Positions 1 to 10,624 of a DNA stretch of 64,000 nucleotides are shown here, one piece after another (the stretch's first letter is position 1; every line of letters starts with the position of its first letter). Under the pieces are notes generated by a model, which was given only the letters and a program-made list of their open reading frames with translations, was not told where the DNA came from and made no database searches. This DNA is from Lumbricus terrestris (Eukaryota; Annelida; Clitellata; Crassiclitellata; Lumbricidae): NCBI GenBank assembly GCA_949752735.1, contig OX457044.1, positions 15,261,322 through 15,325,321 of the forward strand, in the 5' to 3' direction. The position numbers and the translations under genes were made by a program.

Positions 1-424
1 TAATAAACAACCAAAATTTGAGGTCAGATGACCTGACGTCCAATCAACTGAATGGAAATCAGATTTTTAAAAAGATCTTTTATCAGGATACCTAATGAGT
101 TTACAACACAGTTTTAAATACCTGTCTATTTCACGGGGAACGGACATTAGCCCCCTAGACATTAAACCCCGTACATGATCTCCCCCGGACATTAGCCCCG
201 GACATATTCCCCCCGATTTTTCGTAGAACATTATCCCCCGGACAAAGTGTGCAAATCATAGAATAATGCCGTAACCGATAAGACTTCTCACTGGCAATAA
301 GATGCAAACGAAAGTTCTTGATGTCATTTAACTACCTCTGAGCTTCTTAGCCTCATTATTGTCGTTCCGATTCAAAATTATATTCAGTAAGCTTATACAG
401 TAGATAAATGAACGAATTGGAGTC

Positions 425-500
425 GTATGCGCCTGTGAATAAGCTGGTTCCCGCGACTTGGCTTTTGTGGGCGCTGTAGAAGTTTCGAGATTACGATATA
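425..500 (+). repeat. LINE 3' tail fragment (GTGAATAAGCTGGTGCCC family)
   Basis: This short segment contains GTGAATAAGCTGGT, then a CTTGGCTTT-GGCGCT stretch and a GAGATTACGAT tail. The same block recurs at 1480-1560 (minus), 3490-3560, 5984-6030, 19250-19330 and about 48515-48565, so it is the 3' end of a dispersed retroposon with a GATTACG-type tail. It lies inside the outer transposon. Confidence 0.6.
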
Positions 501-1479
501 CAGTAAGTAGCCCTACAAAGGTTTGTTAACGTCATATACGTAGGTCCAATTTGTATCAGAAGGCCTAGACTTAGATTTGAAATGAACGAATGGGAATCGG
601 TTGTAGGGCCTATTTGTCTAGTGTCTACAACAAAGGTTTGTTAACGTCAGTTAAGCTACATCTAAGCTTCGTAGCCTCATTAGCGTCGTTTCCATTGTTC
701 GCGTCTTTCGACATTTAAGACCTTTAACTGTTTTATCATATACATATCAAACCTGGAATCAACTTACCATATTCTTACAAAGATAAACTAATGTGTGATG
801 TATAGATATTAACTTAGCATAGGCCTATTTATACTTTTGGTGGATCATTTTTAGGTAATGGTATCATAGACTGGGGGGATAATGTCCTACCCCAGGGGAA
901 TATACCCCGCAGTCGATCGAGTCGTGGGCTACGATCGACTTGGCTCGCGCGACGATCAACTCAATCGACTTTGTCGACTCGCCGACCTCTCGACGACTCG
1001 ATCGACTTGGCTCGGCCAACGATCGACTCGATCGACTTCGCGTCGACTTGGCCTTGTTTTGTCTCTTGCTCACCTCTGCAGTTATATGATCTCAAAATGA
1101 AATTATACGATAGTAGATCTGTGTCATAATCTGTGTGGCGTAACAATAAGCCTAATTTCGTATTATCAGTGAATATATATATATAGTACATTTGCACTGT
1201 AATCGTAGTGACGTCACATTGGGCCTCGGTTTAGAATTTAGATTGTGTAAATGAACTTCAATAATTATTAGGTAGATCTGTGTAATAATCGAAGTGACGT
1301 CACAATGGACCTAGTTTATACTCTCAAAATGTACTTCTACGATAGACTCGATAGATCGAAGTTAGTCACAATTCTCAAAATGAACTTTTTTAATAGTAGG
1401 TCTGTATCATGATCGAAGTTAGTTGCAATAGGCCTAGTTTATTCTCAAAATGAACTTCTTTAATATCGTAATCGTAATC

Positions 1480-1700
1480 GTAATCTCATAATTTCTAAAG
1501 CGCCACTGGAAAGCCAAGCGCGGGGCACCGGCTTATTCACGAGCGCTGCGTTGAATTAGGAGGGTTGTCCGTGAGAGTAGTCCGAGGTGGTCCGGGCCGA
1601 GTTACCATAGGATCAAGATCAAATGCGTTGAGTCAAAAGGGTTGTCCGTAAGAGTAGTCCATGGTGGTCCGGGTCGAGGTACCCTATGATCAGAGGTTTA
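1480..1700 (-). mobile_element. LINE 3' end fragment inside copy A
   Basis: On the minus strand this segment holds two imperfect copies of a GGACTACTCTTACGGACAAC stretch, then the GTGAATAAGC-GGTGCCCC tail block and a (GATTAC)n-like tail at about 1470-1490. A matching 3' end is at about 48440-48565. Copy B lacks this segment, so it is a later insertion. Confidence 0.55.
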
Positions 1701-2555
1701 TTAATAGTAGGTCTGTGTCATGATCGAAGTGACGTCACAATGGGCCTAGTTTTTATATTCTCATACTAGACAAATAATAATAGATTTGTTTCATAATCAG
1801 TGCGATGTTGCGTTTAAACAGACCCAGTTTTGTGTTATGAAAATGAAATAATATGACAGCAGATCTGTATCATAATCGAAATGACGCCACAATAGGCCTA
1901 ATTTCGTTTTCTCAATGAACTTATTCAATAGTATAATTGTATGATAATCGAAGTGCCGTCATAAAAGACCTCCGTTTTATATTAGCAGTATGAGCATAAT
2001 AACATTATATCTGCTTAAAAATCGAAGTGACGTCACAATAGGTCTCGTTTATATTCTCCGAATGCACTTTTATAATAGTACATTTGTATCATAATAAAGG
2101 TGACGTCACAATAGACCTTGTTTACATTCTCAGAATGCACTTCTATAATAGGCCTAGTACATTTGTACCATAATCGAAGTGACGTCAAAATAGACCTTGT
2201 TTATATTCTCAAAATGCACTTCTATAATAGTGCAACTTGTATCATAATCGAAGTGACGTAACAATAGGCCTAGTTTTTAATTCTCGAAGTGAACGTGTAA
2301 TATATTAGTAAAATTGTATCATAATCAGAGTAACGTTACAATAAACAAAGACCTAGTTTTGTATTCTCAAAATTAATGAAATTATATGATAGTAAATCTG
2401 TATCCTGATCCAAATTTCGTTTCTCTGTGAACTCATTTAATTGCAGAATTGTATCATAATCAAAGTGACGTCATAAAAGGGTCTCGTTTTATATTTTTAG
2501 AATTAACATCTACATATATACAGGCCCATAATAGTAGATCTGTATCATGCTCATT

Positions 2556-2847
2556 CAGGAGCGGATCCAATGGAGGCAATCCGGCCATGTCCCCACTCCA
2601 TTGAGAGATTTGCATAGAAGTGCCATTCCCCCATCAGATTTCAAGAGGCTGTAAATCAACGCAACGGGAGCAGGAAGATGAGAAAGTAGCAGATGACTGA
2701 AAAGTCATCACATTTTAAATAACCCGAGTTGCCACGGGTTTTTAGAAGTCTTTTGGGCGAAAGGCAAAAAACATTTCGGCGAATTTTTTTTCGGCTCCAG
2801 ATCCAAAGTTTGCCCCCCCCCTTCCAAAATTTATGTATCAGTTCCTG
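2556..2847. mobile_element. hAT-type MITE nested in copy A
   Basis: The ends are CAGGAGCGGATCC and GTTCCTG. The flanking 8-bp repeats TGCTCATT and TACTCGTT differ at two positions. The same element sits at the equivalent place in copy B (16018-16346), so it entered the ancestor of both copies. CAGGGGCGG-like ends and 8-bp duplications are typical of hAT elements. Confidence 0.65.
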
Positions 2848-3489
2848 TACTCGTTCAACTCAAATCGAAAACGTACATCTATAGTCAACTTTCACAGTTC
2901 CACTAACACGAAATCGCCAACACTGCCAAAAGGTTCATTTGCTGTACTTGTGTGCAAAAACTGAATTACGTCATTAAGCTTATAAAGTAGGTCACTTTGA
3001 GTCTTCAAGAAATAGTAGGCCTAAGTAAAATATTTATAAGTCGAATCGAGTCGATGAAACAACGATCGACTCGACTTCCAAGTCGACGATTTTTCGATCG
3101 AATCGACCTGGCAGGACTCACGATCGACTCGACTTGCAAGTCGATCGAGTCGACGATTTTTCGATCGACTCGACTTGGCAAGACTCACGATCGACTCGAC
3201 TTGCAAGTCGATCGAGTCGACGATTTTTCGATCGACTCGACTTGGCCGAGTTATGATCGACTCGATCGATCGACTCGATCGACTGCGGGGTATACAGGGG
3301 AATATGTCCGGGGGCTAATGTCCGGGGATCATGTCCGGGGTTAATGTCCAGGGGGCTAATGTCCTACACCCCTATTTCACAAAGGCGCTGCACCTATTGA
3401 TATCAGATGTACCCAGTAGATAAGTACATTTAAGACAGCGTGAAAATGTGTCCCCTATAGAAAGACAGTCAACTGTTCTAGGTGGACGG

Positions 3490-3560
3490 TTCAGTGCTCG
3501 TGAATAAGCTGGTGCCCTGCGCTTGGCTTTCAAGTGGCGCTTTAGACGTTTTGAGATTAC
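3490..3560 (+). repeat. LINE 3' tail fragment
   Basis: This is another copy of the GTGAATAAGCTGGTGCCCTGCG block ending in GAGATTACAAT. It is unrelated to the neighbouring exon apart from lying just beyond its 3' side. Confidence 0.6.
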
Positions 3561-3823
3561 AATACAGCATGCTAAAAGGCATGGGAAGGCAAATAGAAAG
3601 TCTTCAAGTAAGGAACCCAGCAAAAAAACGACCCACTGAAATCTCATCCTGAATTTGTGTGGAAAGGTCATTGAGTATATATATCGATGTATCATGACTC
3701 CAATGTAAATTCAGAGCAAGAAGAGAAGAATGAAACATTCTAGATGAAACGCAGATTCTTTCATACACTGATCAGAAACGATCCAATCAAAGTCTAATCC
3801 AAACGAATTTCGTCTCATCTAAC

Positions 3824-4068
3824 CTTAAATTGGATCGAACAGTTTCCTGCATTGTAGAATCTCTTTCCAAAGAATTGCTTCAGAACTTTATGCTGCAGCT
3901 CCTTCCAAAAGAACTGTGCCATAACTATTCCAGTACCAGGCGGTAGATCGACGGATAAAGTGACCGTATCGTTGAGGACCACAGTCCGATTGGTCGATTT
4001 CTGGACATCTTCCCCGTTGCGGGTCAACTGAACTTTGAGGCTTGATAATTTCGCTCCAGTACAGACCT
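3824..4068 (-). CDS. PKD-like domain exon of the Ig-domain gene (last exon seen)
   Basis: The exon is 245 bp. On the minus strand it has a pyrimidine-rich acceptor ending CTGCAG and a donor AAG|GTTAGATG. It begins in phase 1, like the Ig exons upstream, but ends in phase 0. It encodes about 82 residues. The stretches NDTVTLSVDLPPGTG, AQFFWKEL and RFYNAGNCSIQFKV follow the strand pattern of a PKD-type beta-sandwich as in PMEL/GPNMB-like proteins, though the usual FGDG loop is replaced. Potential N-glycosylation sites are NRT, NDT and NCS. The phase change suggests that the run of exchangeable phase-1 modules ends here and that the membrane-proximal exons lie left of the window. A divergent Ig or FN3 domain is the alternative. 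The exon borders are firmer than the domain name. Confidence 0.55.
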
Positions 4069-4152
4069 CTGCAGTCAAGAAAAGCGATATCAGATTACCA
4101 CTTGCTTGTCATGCGCCTTTTGCTGAAGCATTTAATAAGCGCTTTTATCGAA

Positions 4153-4347
4153 ATATTTAACAAGTACGTCTAGTCTGTGTATTTATTAAGTGTCTCTTGT
4201 CGAAATATTTATAAAACACCATTTGTCTGATTATTTACTAAGCATAATATTTTGTCTGAGTGTTTTGTCTGATGACAAAACTAAATTACCGGTAAAGTCA
4301 ACAGAGAAAACAATATGCGGTATCAGTAACAAAAACAGATAACTTGA
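4153..4347. repeat. Dispersed repeat, copy 1 (partner at 10855-11063)
   Basis: About 200 bp is nearly identical to 10855-11063 and in the same orientation, including AAGTACGTCTAGTCTGTG and ATTACCGGTAAAGTCAACAG. The two copies lie in two different introns of the Ig gene. No ends typical of a transposon are evident. Confidence 0.7.
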
Positions 4348-4606
4348 GCAGGTTGACACATTCAATATTATTGGTTACTGAGGATGGAGACTGTGTAAGG
4401 GTTGCAACATCGGAACCCGACTCAAGAAGATTTGGCATAAACATGGTATGGGAATTGCCACAATGTTGCGGATCTTGAAGACTTTAGTGTGGTCATTTGC
4501 TACATGTAAGCATGCGAGAGCTGGACCTTGAGGAAGACTGATGAAGCAAGAATAAATGTACTATATAAATGTTGATGGTTACAATAAATGAATTGAATTG
4601 AATTCA

Positions 4607-4748
4607 AGACTCAAGAATAAATGCATTCGAGACTCAAGAATAAATGCATTCGAGACTCAAGAATAAATGCATTCGATACTCAAGAATAAATGCATTCGAG
4701 ACTCAAGAATAAACGCATTCGAGACTCAAGAATAAATGCATTCGATAT
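4607..4748. repeat. 23-bp minisatellite
   Basis: About six tandem units of GACTCAAGAATAAATGCATT-CGA, with single-base changes only. It is intronic and follows a unique-looking stretch that already ends in ATAAATGAATTG. Confidence 0.85.
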
Positions 4749-4869
4749 TAAATGACTGAGATGTGTCCTCTGAGTGTCATGGACTAATAGAAAGACAAAT
4801 GAATGGGTAAACATATAAACTGCTGGTGTTGAGAAGAACCTTATAAAATCTGTGATGGAAAGGATGCTG

Positions 4870-5258
4870 GTATACTACGTGGGCATATCATGACGAAAGA
4901 AGGGAGTTGTTTGGAGAAGGAGATAATTCAAGGCACAACACCAGGGTCACGTGTATGGGGTAAATCAAAAACGCATTGGATGGATAACATGAGAATGTGG
5001 ACAGAACTTTAAATGGCCGAGAACAGACAGCAAATAGAAAAGAATTGTACATGCTGCGACCAGCTCTCCTGTTGAGGATGGCTGAGACTTTTGTCTGAGT
5101 ATACCTATTAAGTGCCATTATAATCGGAGTAGGCTGTATAGTAAACACCTTTCTATGAGTATGTAGCGGCTCTGGATAGAAGAAAGTGGAAGGACCTGGT
5201 GAAGGAGGCATCGGACACCTACGGGCGTTGAGCCCACGGTTGTTGATGATGATGATGA
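4870..5258 (+). mobile_element. Non-LTR retrotransposon C-terminal end and 3' tail
   Basis: Translation across stops gives pieces such as LEKEIIQGTTPGSR, WMDNMRMWTEL and a C-rich end. These are typical of the region downstream of the reverse transcriptase in RTE-like LINEs. The coding part is broken and 5' truncated. The 3' end is a (TGA)n tail at about 5241-5258. Confidence 0.6.
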
Positions 5259-5383
5259 TGAGTATGTATTCTTTGGGCGTGTGATCTGTTCTGATCCTTT
5301 CTAATGGAATTGAAAATTGTCCAAATGGATTCCTATCATCCATATCATCCATTGTAATCCATCCTGCTGTAGTGTCTTCCAAT

Positions 5384-5916
5384 CTGGTAGCCGGACATTT
5401 ACTCCCCACCCCGAACATATTCCCCCAGACATATTCCCCTGGACATTTACCCTCCAGACGTTTCTCCCTGATTTTGACTAGGACATTTACTCCCCGGACA
5501 ATTCCCCCTCTGTACATATACATACATACATACATACATACATTGCATACGTACATTGAATACATACATACATTACATGCATACATTGCATGCATACATA
5601 CATGCATACATACATATATACTTGCATACACACATACATGCATACATACATATGCATACATACATATGTATTAATGTATGTACTATGTATGCATGTATGT
5701 AAGCATGTATGTATGCATGTATGTATGTATGTCTGCCTGTATGTATGTATGTGTGTATGCATACATGTATGTATTTATTTATTTATATTTTTATGGACTT
5801 TGTCTGAATAGGGGGGAAATGTCCTACTTCTTGGAAAACGTCTGGGGTAAATGTCCGAGGGGGAATATGTCCGGGGAATATGTCCAAGGAGGGAAATGTC
5901 CGACATTCTTCCAACC
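5384..5916. mobile_element. Second copy of the GGACATT-type foldback element, microsatellite core
   Basis: The left arm (5393-5512) carries GGACATTTACTCCCC-like blocks and the right arm (5811-5912) carries their inverted forms. Imperfect 8-bp flanks CTTCCAAT and CTTCCAAC may be the target duplication. The centre at 5515-5790 is (CATA)n running into (TATG)n, so the two halves of the microsatellite also fold on each other. The family matches the outer element at 135-3372. Confidence 0.6.
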
Positions 5917-5983
5917 TAATTCGTTCTATTTAAGTAATCGAGTCCACCTAAGTCAATTTCAAATCGAGTCCTTCAGTCCGATC

Positions 5984-6030
5984 TGATGCAGTGTTCGTGA
6001 ATAAGCTGGTGCCCGGTTCTTGGCTTTTTT
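5984..6030 (+). repeat. LINE tail fragment next to an Ig exon donor
   Basis: A truncated GTGAATAAGCTGGTGCCC block lies within about 10 bp of the splice donor of the exon at 6038-6448. It runs antisense to the gene. Confidence 0.55.
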
Positions 6031-6037
6031 GTCTTAC

Positions 6038-6448
6038 CTGATGATGAATTAAAGACTGCAACTTTGATCTTCGACTCAGAGAAGACGTCGCCTTTGAGGT
6101 CCGGTCGTCTGCTAATGTTGACAGTTTCTGTGTCAGTAATGTACACCAGCCTGACTATGTACTCCCCGGAATCATCCGGTGTTAAGTTGCCAATATCTAG
6201 GTTCACGAGTTCAGTAACGTTTACTCGTTTCTTGTAGTTCTTCTTCCATTCAGGTTTTCTGTTTTGCATTGAATCATCCCATGATCCAATGTTCACTTCT
6301 GTCGTCTTATTGACATGACGCATGCTCCACGAGATGTTGATGGGACTTGTGCACCCGTTTCTTTCCAGATTCCACTGTAGATGAAGAATGGCGTCCGTGC
6401 AGATATCCACGGGTCTTGTTTCCTGATTTTTCTCTTTCAGGGAAACAA
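6038..6448 (-). CDS. Ig-like V-type domain exon 5 of the Ig gene
   Basis: The exon is 411 bp (137 codons) with acceptor TTTTTATCAG and donor TCATCAG|GTAAGA, phase 1 at both ends. The domain begins at CTDAILHLQW, where a Cys is followed by C-x8-W and the Trp stands in the B-strand position normally held by the Ig cysteine. Then come RNGC in the BC region, INISW as the C strand, and LTPDDSGEYIVRL as the E-F hairpin. In that last motif the usual Y-x-C is Y-x-V. The two remaining Cys could pair with each other. Sites such as NIS, NKT, NVT, NLT and NSS suggest heavy N-glycosylation. SLAM/CD2-type first domains also lack the canonical disulfide, which is a comparison and not an assignment. The exon lies between the mucin-like Ig exon and the PKD-like exon. 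Confidence 0.85.
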
Positions 6449-6476
6449 CTGATAAAAACATTAATTTAATGATCAT

Positions 6477-6484
6477 AATAATAA

Positions 6485-6520
<36 letters not shown>
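6477..6520. repeat. (TAA)n microsatellite
   Basis: A run of AATAATAAT lies about 30 bp upstream (gene sense) of the acceptor of the exon at 6038-6448. A shorter ACT/AAT run is at 6585-6615. Confidence 0.9.
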
Positions 6521-6659
6521 GAGCTTAAATTTCTTATTAATATCTGACACCTGAGGGATTATAGATACCTCTGGTTAAAAAAAATACTACTACTACTACT
6601 AATAATAATAATAGCATTTAACTGACAATTGCAGTTGACAAGTTTACAGTAAGATTGCA

Positions 6660-6945
6660 TGACATAATAGAAATAGACTTTTGGTAGCCAAGCAAGAGAG
6701 GACTGTAACTGTATAGGAAGCCTACAGGGCTACAACTCACCCATCTGTTGTATACTGACTTAACAGTCCAAACCCCCCCCCCCCCCACAAGTGGAGCAAT
6801 TGACCGAGTCAACCTAATGGTTACGTGGGAATCGAACGAGATTCAAACCAGTGTCCTTCTGAACATCGTGCCATCATGTAATCATTCAACCATCTCCCGT
6901 CAAAGACTCCAGCAGCAGAACTGGTTGTAAATCTTCATAGATTTG
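6660..6945 (-). repeat. tRNA-derived SINE, minus orientation
   Basis: Read on the minus strand, a tRNA-like head has an A-box-like TGGTTGAATGATTAC and a good B box GTTCGATTCCC about 50 bp later. A poly-C run interrupts the plus strand at about 6771-6786. The acceptor stem is not intact, so this is a retroposon head and not a tRNA gene. Confidence 0.5.
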
Positions 6946-6989
6946 TAGTTAACTCATCAGCGCCTGACTTTTCTCAAACTATTCACAAG

Positions 6990-7060
6990 GTGTGTTAAGT
7001 TGCCAACATCTAGGTTCACGAGTTTAGTAACATTTACTCGTTTCTTGTAGTTCTTCGTCA
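6990..7060 (-). pseudogene. Relic of a duplicated Ig exon fragment
   Basis: About 65 bp closely matches the part of the exon at 6038-6448 that encodes NYKKRVNVTELVNLDIGNLT. It contains TTGCCAACATCTAGGTTCAC and CGTTTCTTGTAGTTCTTC. There are substitutions and no surrounding exon, so it is a broken partial duplication in the intron directly upstream of the intact exon. Confidence 0.75.
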
Positions 7061-7454
7061 ATTGAGGTCTTTCATACACCACTCTCATAAACATACACAT
7101 TTATGTGAGAAATTCACAGAAAATCAAGAACATGGACAATAAGCCTACCTAAGAAAATTATTTAGTTTTTAATCTCTTGGGAACAATATTTTAACGTCAG
7201 ATTTCCCGAGGCAATAATGCATTAAAATGTGTAAAGCATTCATATGAGATTAGAAAGGATTAGACTAGGTGATGTCAAGCAAGGATCAATTAAAGTAAAC
7301 ATTAAACTTCATTATCATCATCATCATTGTCTTCACTATCACCATCAGCACGATCGTCGTCGTCGTCATCATCATCAGTACACCAACAGCCAAAATAATT
7401 GAAGATTAGAAATGCACATGTTCCACTAGAAACGGCTCTTTAAAAAATGTCTGC

Positions 7455-10338
7455 ATGTGGGTCAGTCCATGTGAAATCATCAAATATGAGACATACCTTG
7501 TTGCTGACCTATCTCAGATTTGGCTGTAATTTTGATATTTTGAAGTTTGATATGTTTGTACATCATATGCAAATTTTTAGAAGCCTGTCGCAATGTTCCT
7601 GTATTTTATGGCTGACGGACATAGAGGGGGTACAGGGCACTCGCGACATGTATGAATGTGGTGGCTAGTTCAGAGGTCATTATCTCAGGAACGGATGTAC
7701 ATAGGAATGCACAATTTTCGTATTTTATACAACTTTTGGTGGACTTTCTGATTCTGTAAATAATTCCAAACTGAAAAAAGTAGTTTTTCACTAATATGAG
7801 TGCAAAACTGACGAAAAACTCAGTTGTGAGTTGAATATGACAATATTCATGGCACTGTAGCAGTGAAGATCATTAAAGCAGCTGCAAATAGTTTACATTT
7901 CTATTATCTGCATATAGTTCACTCTTTATGTAACAAATCTTACCTCTCTACTTTGCGTCGTCATGGCGATACGAGTCTTCAAAGTTGGTCCGCCCAGTAA
8001 ACTACCTCATCTTTGGTTGTAGATATTCGCATGTGGGATAACTGATAGAACAATGCTTTTGACTTAGTGTTGTAGAGCTTGAACAGACCTTTCCAGTGAT
8101 ATATTATATGTCCTGGATATACGAGTCCATCACATGATTGTAAGTGGTCAAAGTGACGCTATATTGTGGCATTCGCGACCTTTTTGGACTTTGTTGACAT
8201 GTTCAGAGGCTAGTATCTCATGAATGGATGCGCATAAGGTTGCAAAATTTGGTGATTCTGAACAACTTTTTGTGGACTTTCTGATTGTGTAAACCATTCT
8301 GAGCTTAAATAAATAGTTTTTCACTAATATGGGTGCAAAACTGACGAAAAACTCAGTTGCAAGTTTCAATCGGCTATGTTCAAGGCATTGTAGCACTTTT
8401 GACCACAGCAGTTATTGTAAATAGTTTATATTTCCATTATCTGCATATACTTCACTCTTTACATAACCAATCTCACCATATCTACTTTGCGTTTTTGTGG
8501 CGATATGAGTCTTCAAAGTTGGTCCGCCCAGTAAACTACCTCATGTTTGACTGCAGATATTTGCATGTGGGATAACTGATAGAGCAATGCTTTTGACTTA
8601 GTGTTGTAGAGCTTGAACAGACCTTTCCAGTGATATATTATATGTCCTGGATATATGAGTCCATCACATGATTGTAAGTGGTCGAAGTGACGCTATATTG
8701 TGGCATTCGCGACCTTTTTGGACTTTGTTGACATGTTCAGAGGCTAGTATCTCATGAATAGATGCACATAGGCCTGCAAAAATTGGTGATTCTGTACAAT
8801 GTTTTGTGTACTTACTGACTCTGTAAATCATTCTGAGTTGAAACAAACAGTTTCCCACTCATATTGATGCAAAATTGGTGAAAAACTCAATATCGTCGAT
8901 TGAAACTTGCAACTGAGTTTTTCACCAATTTTACATCAATATGAGTGGGAAACTGTTTGTTTCAACTCAGAATGATTTACAGAGTCAGTAAGTACACAAA
9001 ACATTGTACAGAATCACCAATTTTTGCAGGCCTATGTGCATCTATTCATGAGATACTAGCCTCTGAACATGTCAACAAAGTCCAAAAAGGTCGCGAATGC
9101 CACAATATAGCGTCACTTCGACCACTTACAATCATGTGATGGACTCATATATCCAGGACATATAATATATCACTGGAAAGGTCTGTTCAAGCTCTACAAC
9201 ACTAAGTCAAAAGCATTGCTCTATCAGTTATCCCACATGCAAATATCTGCAGTCAAACATGAGGTAGTTTACTGGGCGGACCAACTTTGAAGACTCATAT
9301 CGCCACAAAAACGCAAAGTAGATATGGTGAGATTGGTTATGTAAAGAGTGAAGTATATGCAGATAATGAAAATATAAACTATTTACAATAACTGCTGTGG
9401 TCAAAAGTGCTACAATGCCTTGAACATAGCCGATTGAAACTTGCAACTGAGTTTTTCGTCAGTTTTGCACCCATATTAGTGAAAAACTATTTATTTAAGC
9501 TCAGAATGGTTTACACAATCAGAAAGTCCACAAAAAGTTGTTCAGAATCACCAAATTTTGCAACCTTATGCGCATCCATTCATGAGATACTAGCCTCTGA
9601 ACATGTCAACAAAGTCCAAAAAGGTCGCGAATGCCACAATATAGCGTCACTTCGACCACTTACAATCATGTGATGGACTCGTATATCCAGGACATATAAT
9701 ATATCACTGGAAAGGTCTGTTCAAGCTCTACAACACTAAGTCAAAAGCATTGTTCTATCAGTTATCCCACATGCGAATATCTACAACCAAAGATGAGGTA
9801 GTTTACTGGGCGGACCAACTTTGAAGACTCGTATCGCCATGACGACGCAAAGTAGAGAGGTAAGATTTGTTACATAAAGAGTGAACTATATGCAGATAAT
9901 AGAAATGTAAACTATTTGCAGCTGCTTTAATGATCTTCACTGCTACAGTGCCATGAATATTGTCATATTCAACTCACAACTGAGTTTTTCGTCAGTTTTG
10001 CACTCATATTAGTGAAAAACTACTTTTTTCAGTTTGGAATTATTTACAGAATCAGAAAGTCCACCAAAAGTTGTATAAAATACGAAAATTGTGCATTCCT
10101 ATGTACATCCGTTCCTGAGATAATGACCTCTGAACTAGCCACCACATTCATACATGTCGCGAGTGCCCTGTACCCCCTCTATGTCCGTCAGCCATAAAAT
10201 ACAGGAACATTGCGACAGGCTTCTAAAAATTTGCATATGATGTACAAACATATCAAACTTCAAAATATCAAAATTACAGCCAAATCTGAGATAGGTCAGC
10301 AACAAGCCCTTGGTGATTTCACATGGACTGACCCATGT
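7455..10338. repeat. 2.9-kb near-perfect palindrome (foldback)
   Basis: The left arm 7455-8890 is the reverse complement of the right arm 8913-10338, with a spacer of about 24 bp. Matching positions sum to 17803 from 7606/10197 through 8664/9139, so I see no net indel across the inner 1.3 kb of each arm. The few differences I found are transitions (for example near 8151, 8431 and 8877). Each arm is itself built of about 535-bp tandem units, as the motif CATGATTGTAAGTGG recurs at 8137 and 8672. The outer ends share GGTCAGTCCATGTGAAATCA. No protein of known type is encoded; the paired open frames on opposite strands are mirror images. It lies in the intron before the exon at 6038-6448. It could be a foldback transposon or a recent inverted duplication. 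Confidence 0.9.
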
Positions 10339-10624
10339 ATCTAATGTCAAATGTGTTTTATCCCTCACGACACGTTTCAATACTTTGAAAATATTCTCAA
10401 GAATCACCTGCAAATGCTTGGAAATATGCATGCATAGTTGCATACACATACACCACTCTCATAAACATACACATTCATGTAGGCCTATGCACAGATGCAA
10501 TGCAATGCTTGCATACCTACAGTCACATGCATGCATGCATAATTATATATAAAATTATATGCATACATATCTACCCGCCAGCATATGTACATATATGGAG
10601 ACATATACCGGGTTACATATGCAA

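Larger units (their letters stand above)
901..3294. mobile_element. Non-autonomous DNA transposon, copy A, with CRE-bearing repeats, 8-bp TSD
   Basis: The inverted ends read TATACCCCGCAGTCGATCGA at 901 and its complement ending at 3294. The perfect 8-bp duplication CAGGGGAA lies at 893-900 and 3295-3302. Next to the ends are arrays of GATCGACTCGACTTG-type repeats. The interior from about 1200 to 2500 is a degenerate array of 70-90-bp units, each with a core like CATAATCGAAGTGACGTCAC, so the cAMP-response palindrome TGACGTCA occurs about seven times exactly and more often in mutated form. No coding region is visible. It inserted into the outer element. Copy B, in the opposite orientation, is at 15547-17672. 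I cannot name the family. Confidence 0.8.
135..3372. mobile_element. Outer inverted-repeat DNA transposon with GGACATT-rich ends, 8-bp TSD
   Basis: Both ends carry inverted copies of a short motif cluster built on GGACATTAGCCCC and GGACATATTCCCC. The left cluster is at about 135-240 and the right one at 3303-3372. The element is flanked by the perfect 8-bp direct repeat TATTTCAC at 127-134 and 3373-3380, which marks a target site duplication. I see no transposase, so it is non-autonomous. Without the inner element that has landed in it, it would be about 0.8 kb. An 8-bp duplication suits hAT-like or P-like transposases, but the ends do not match a family I can name. A related copy lies at about 5384-5916. 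Confidence 0.75.

Noticed and set aside
882..1197. Arg/Ser/Asp-rich open frames on both strands (also 2997-3344, 15473-15862 and 17460-17806)
   Set aside because: They are made by the GATCGACTCG repeats at the transposon ends, which are open in several frames at once.
7606..10197. Pairs of identical small proteins on opposite strands
   Set aside because: They are mirror copies of short frames in the palindrome arms, without start context, domain or codon signal.
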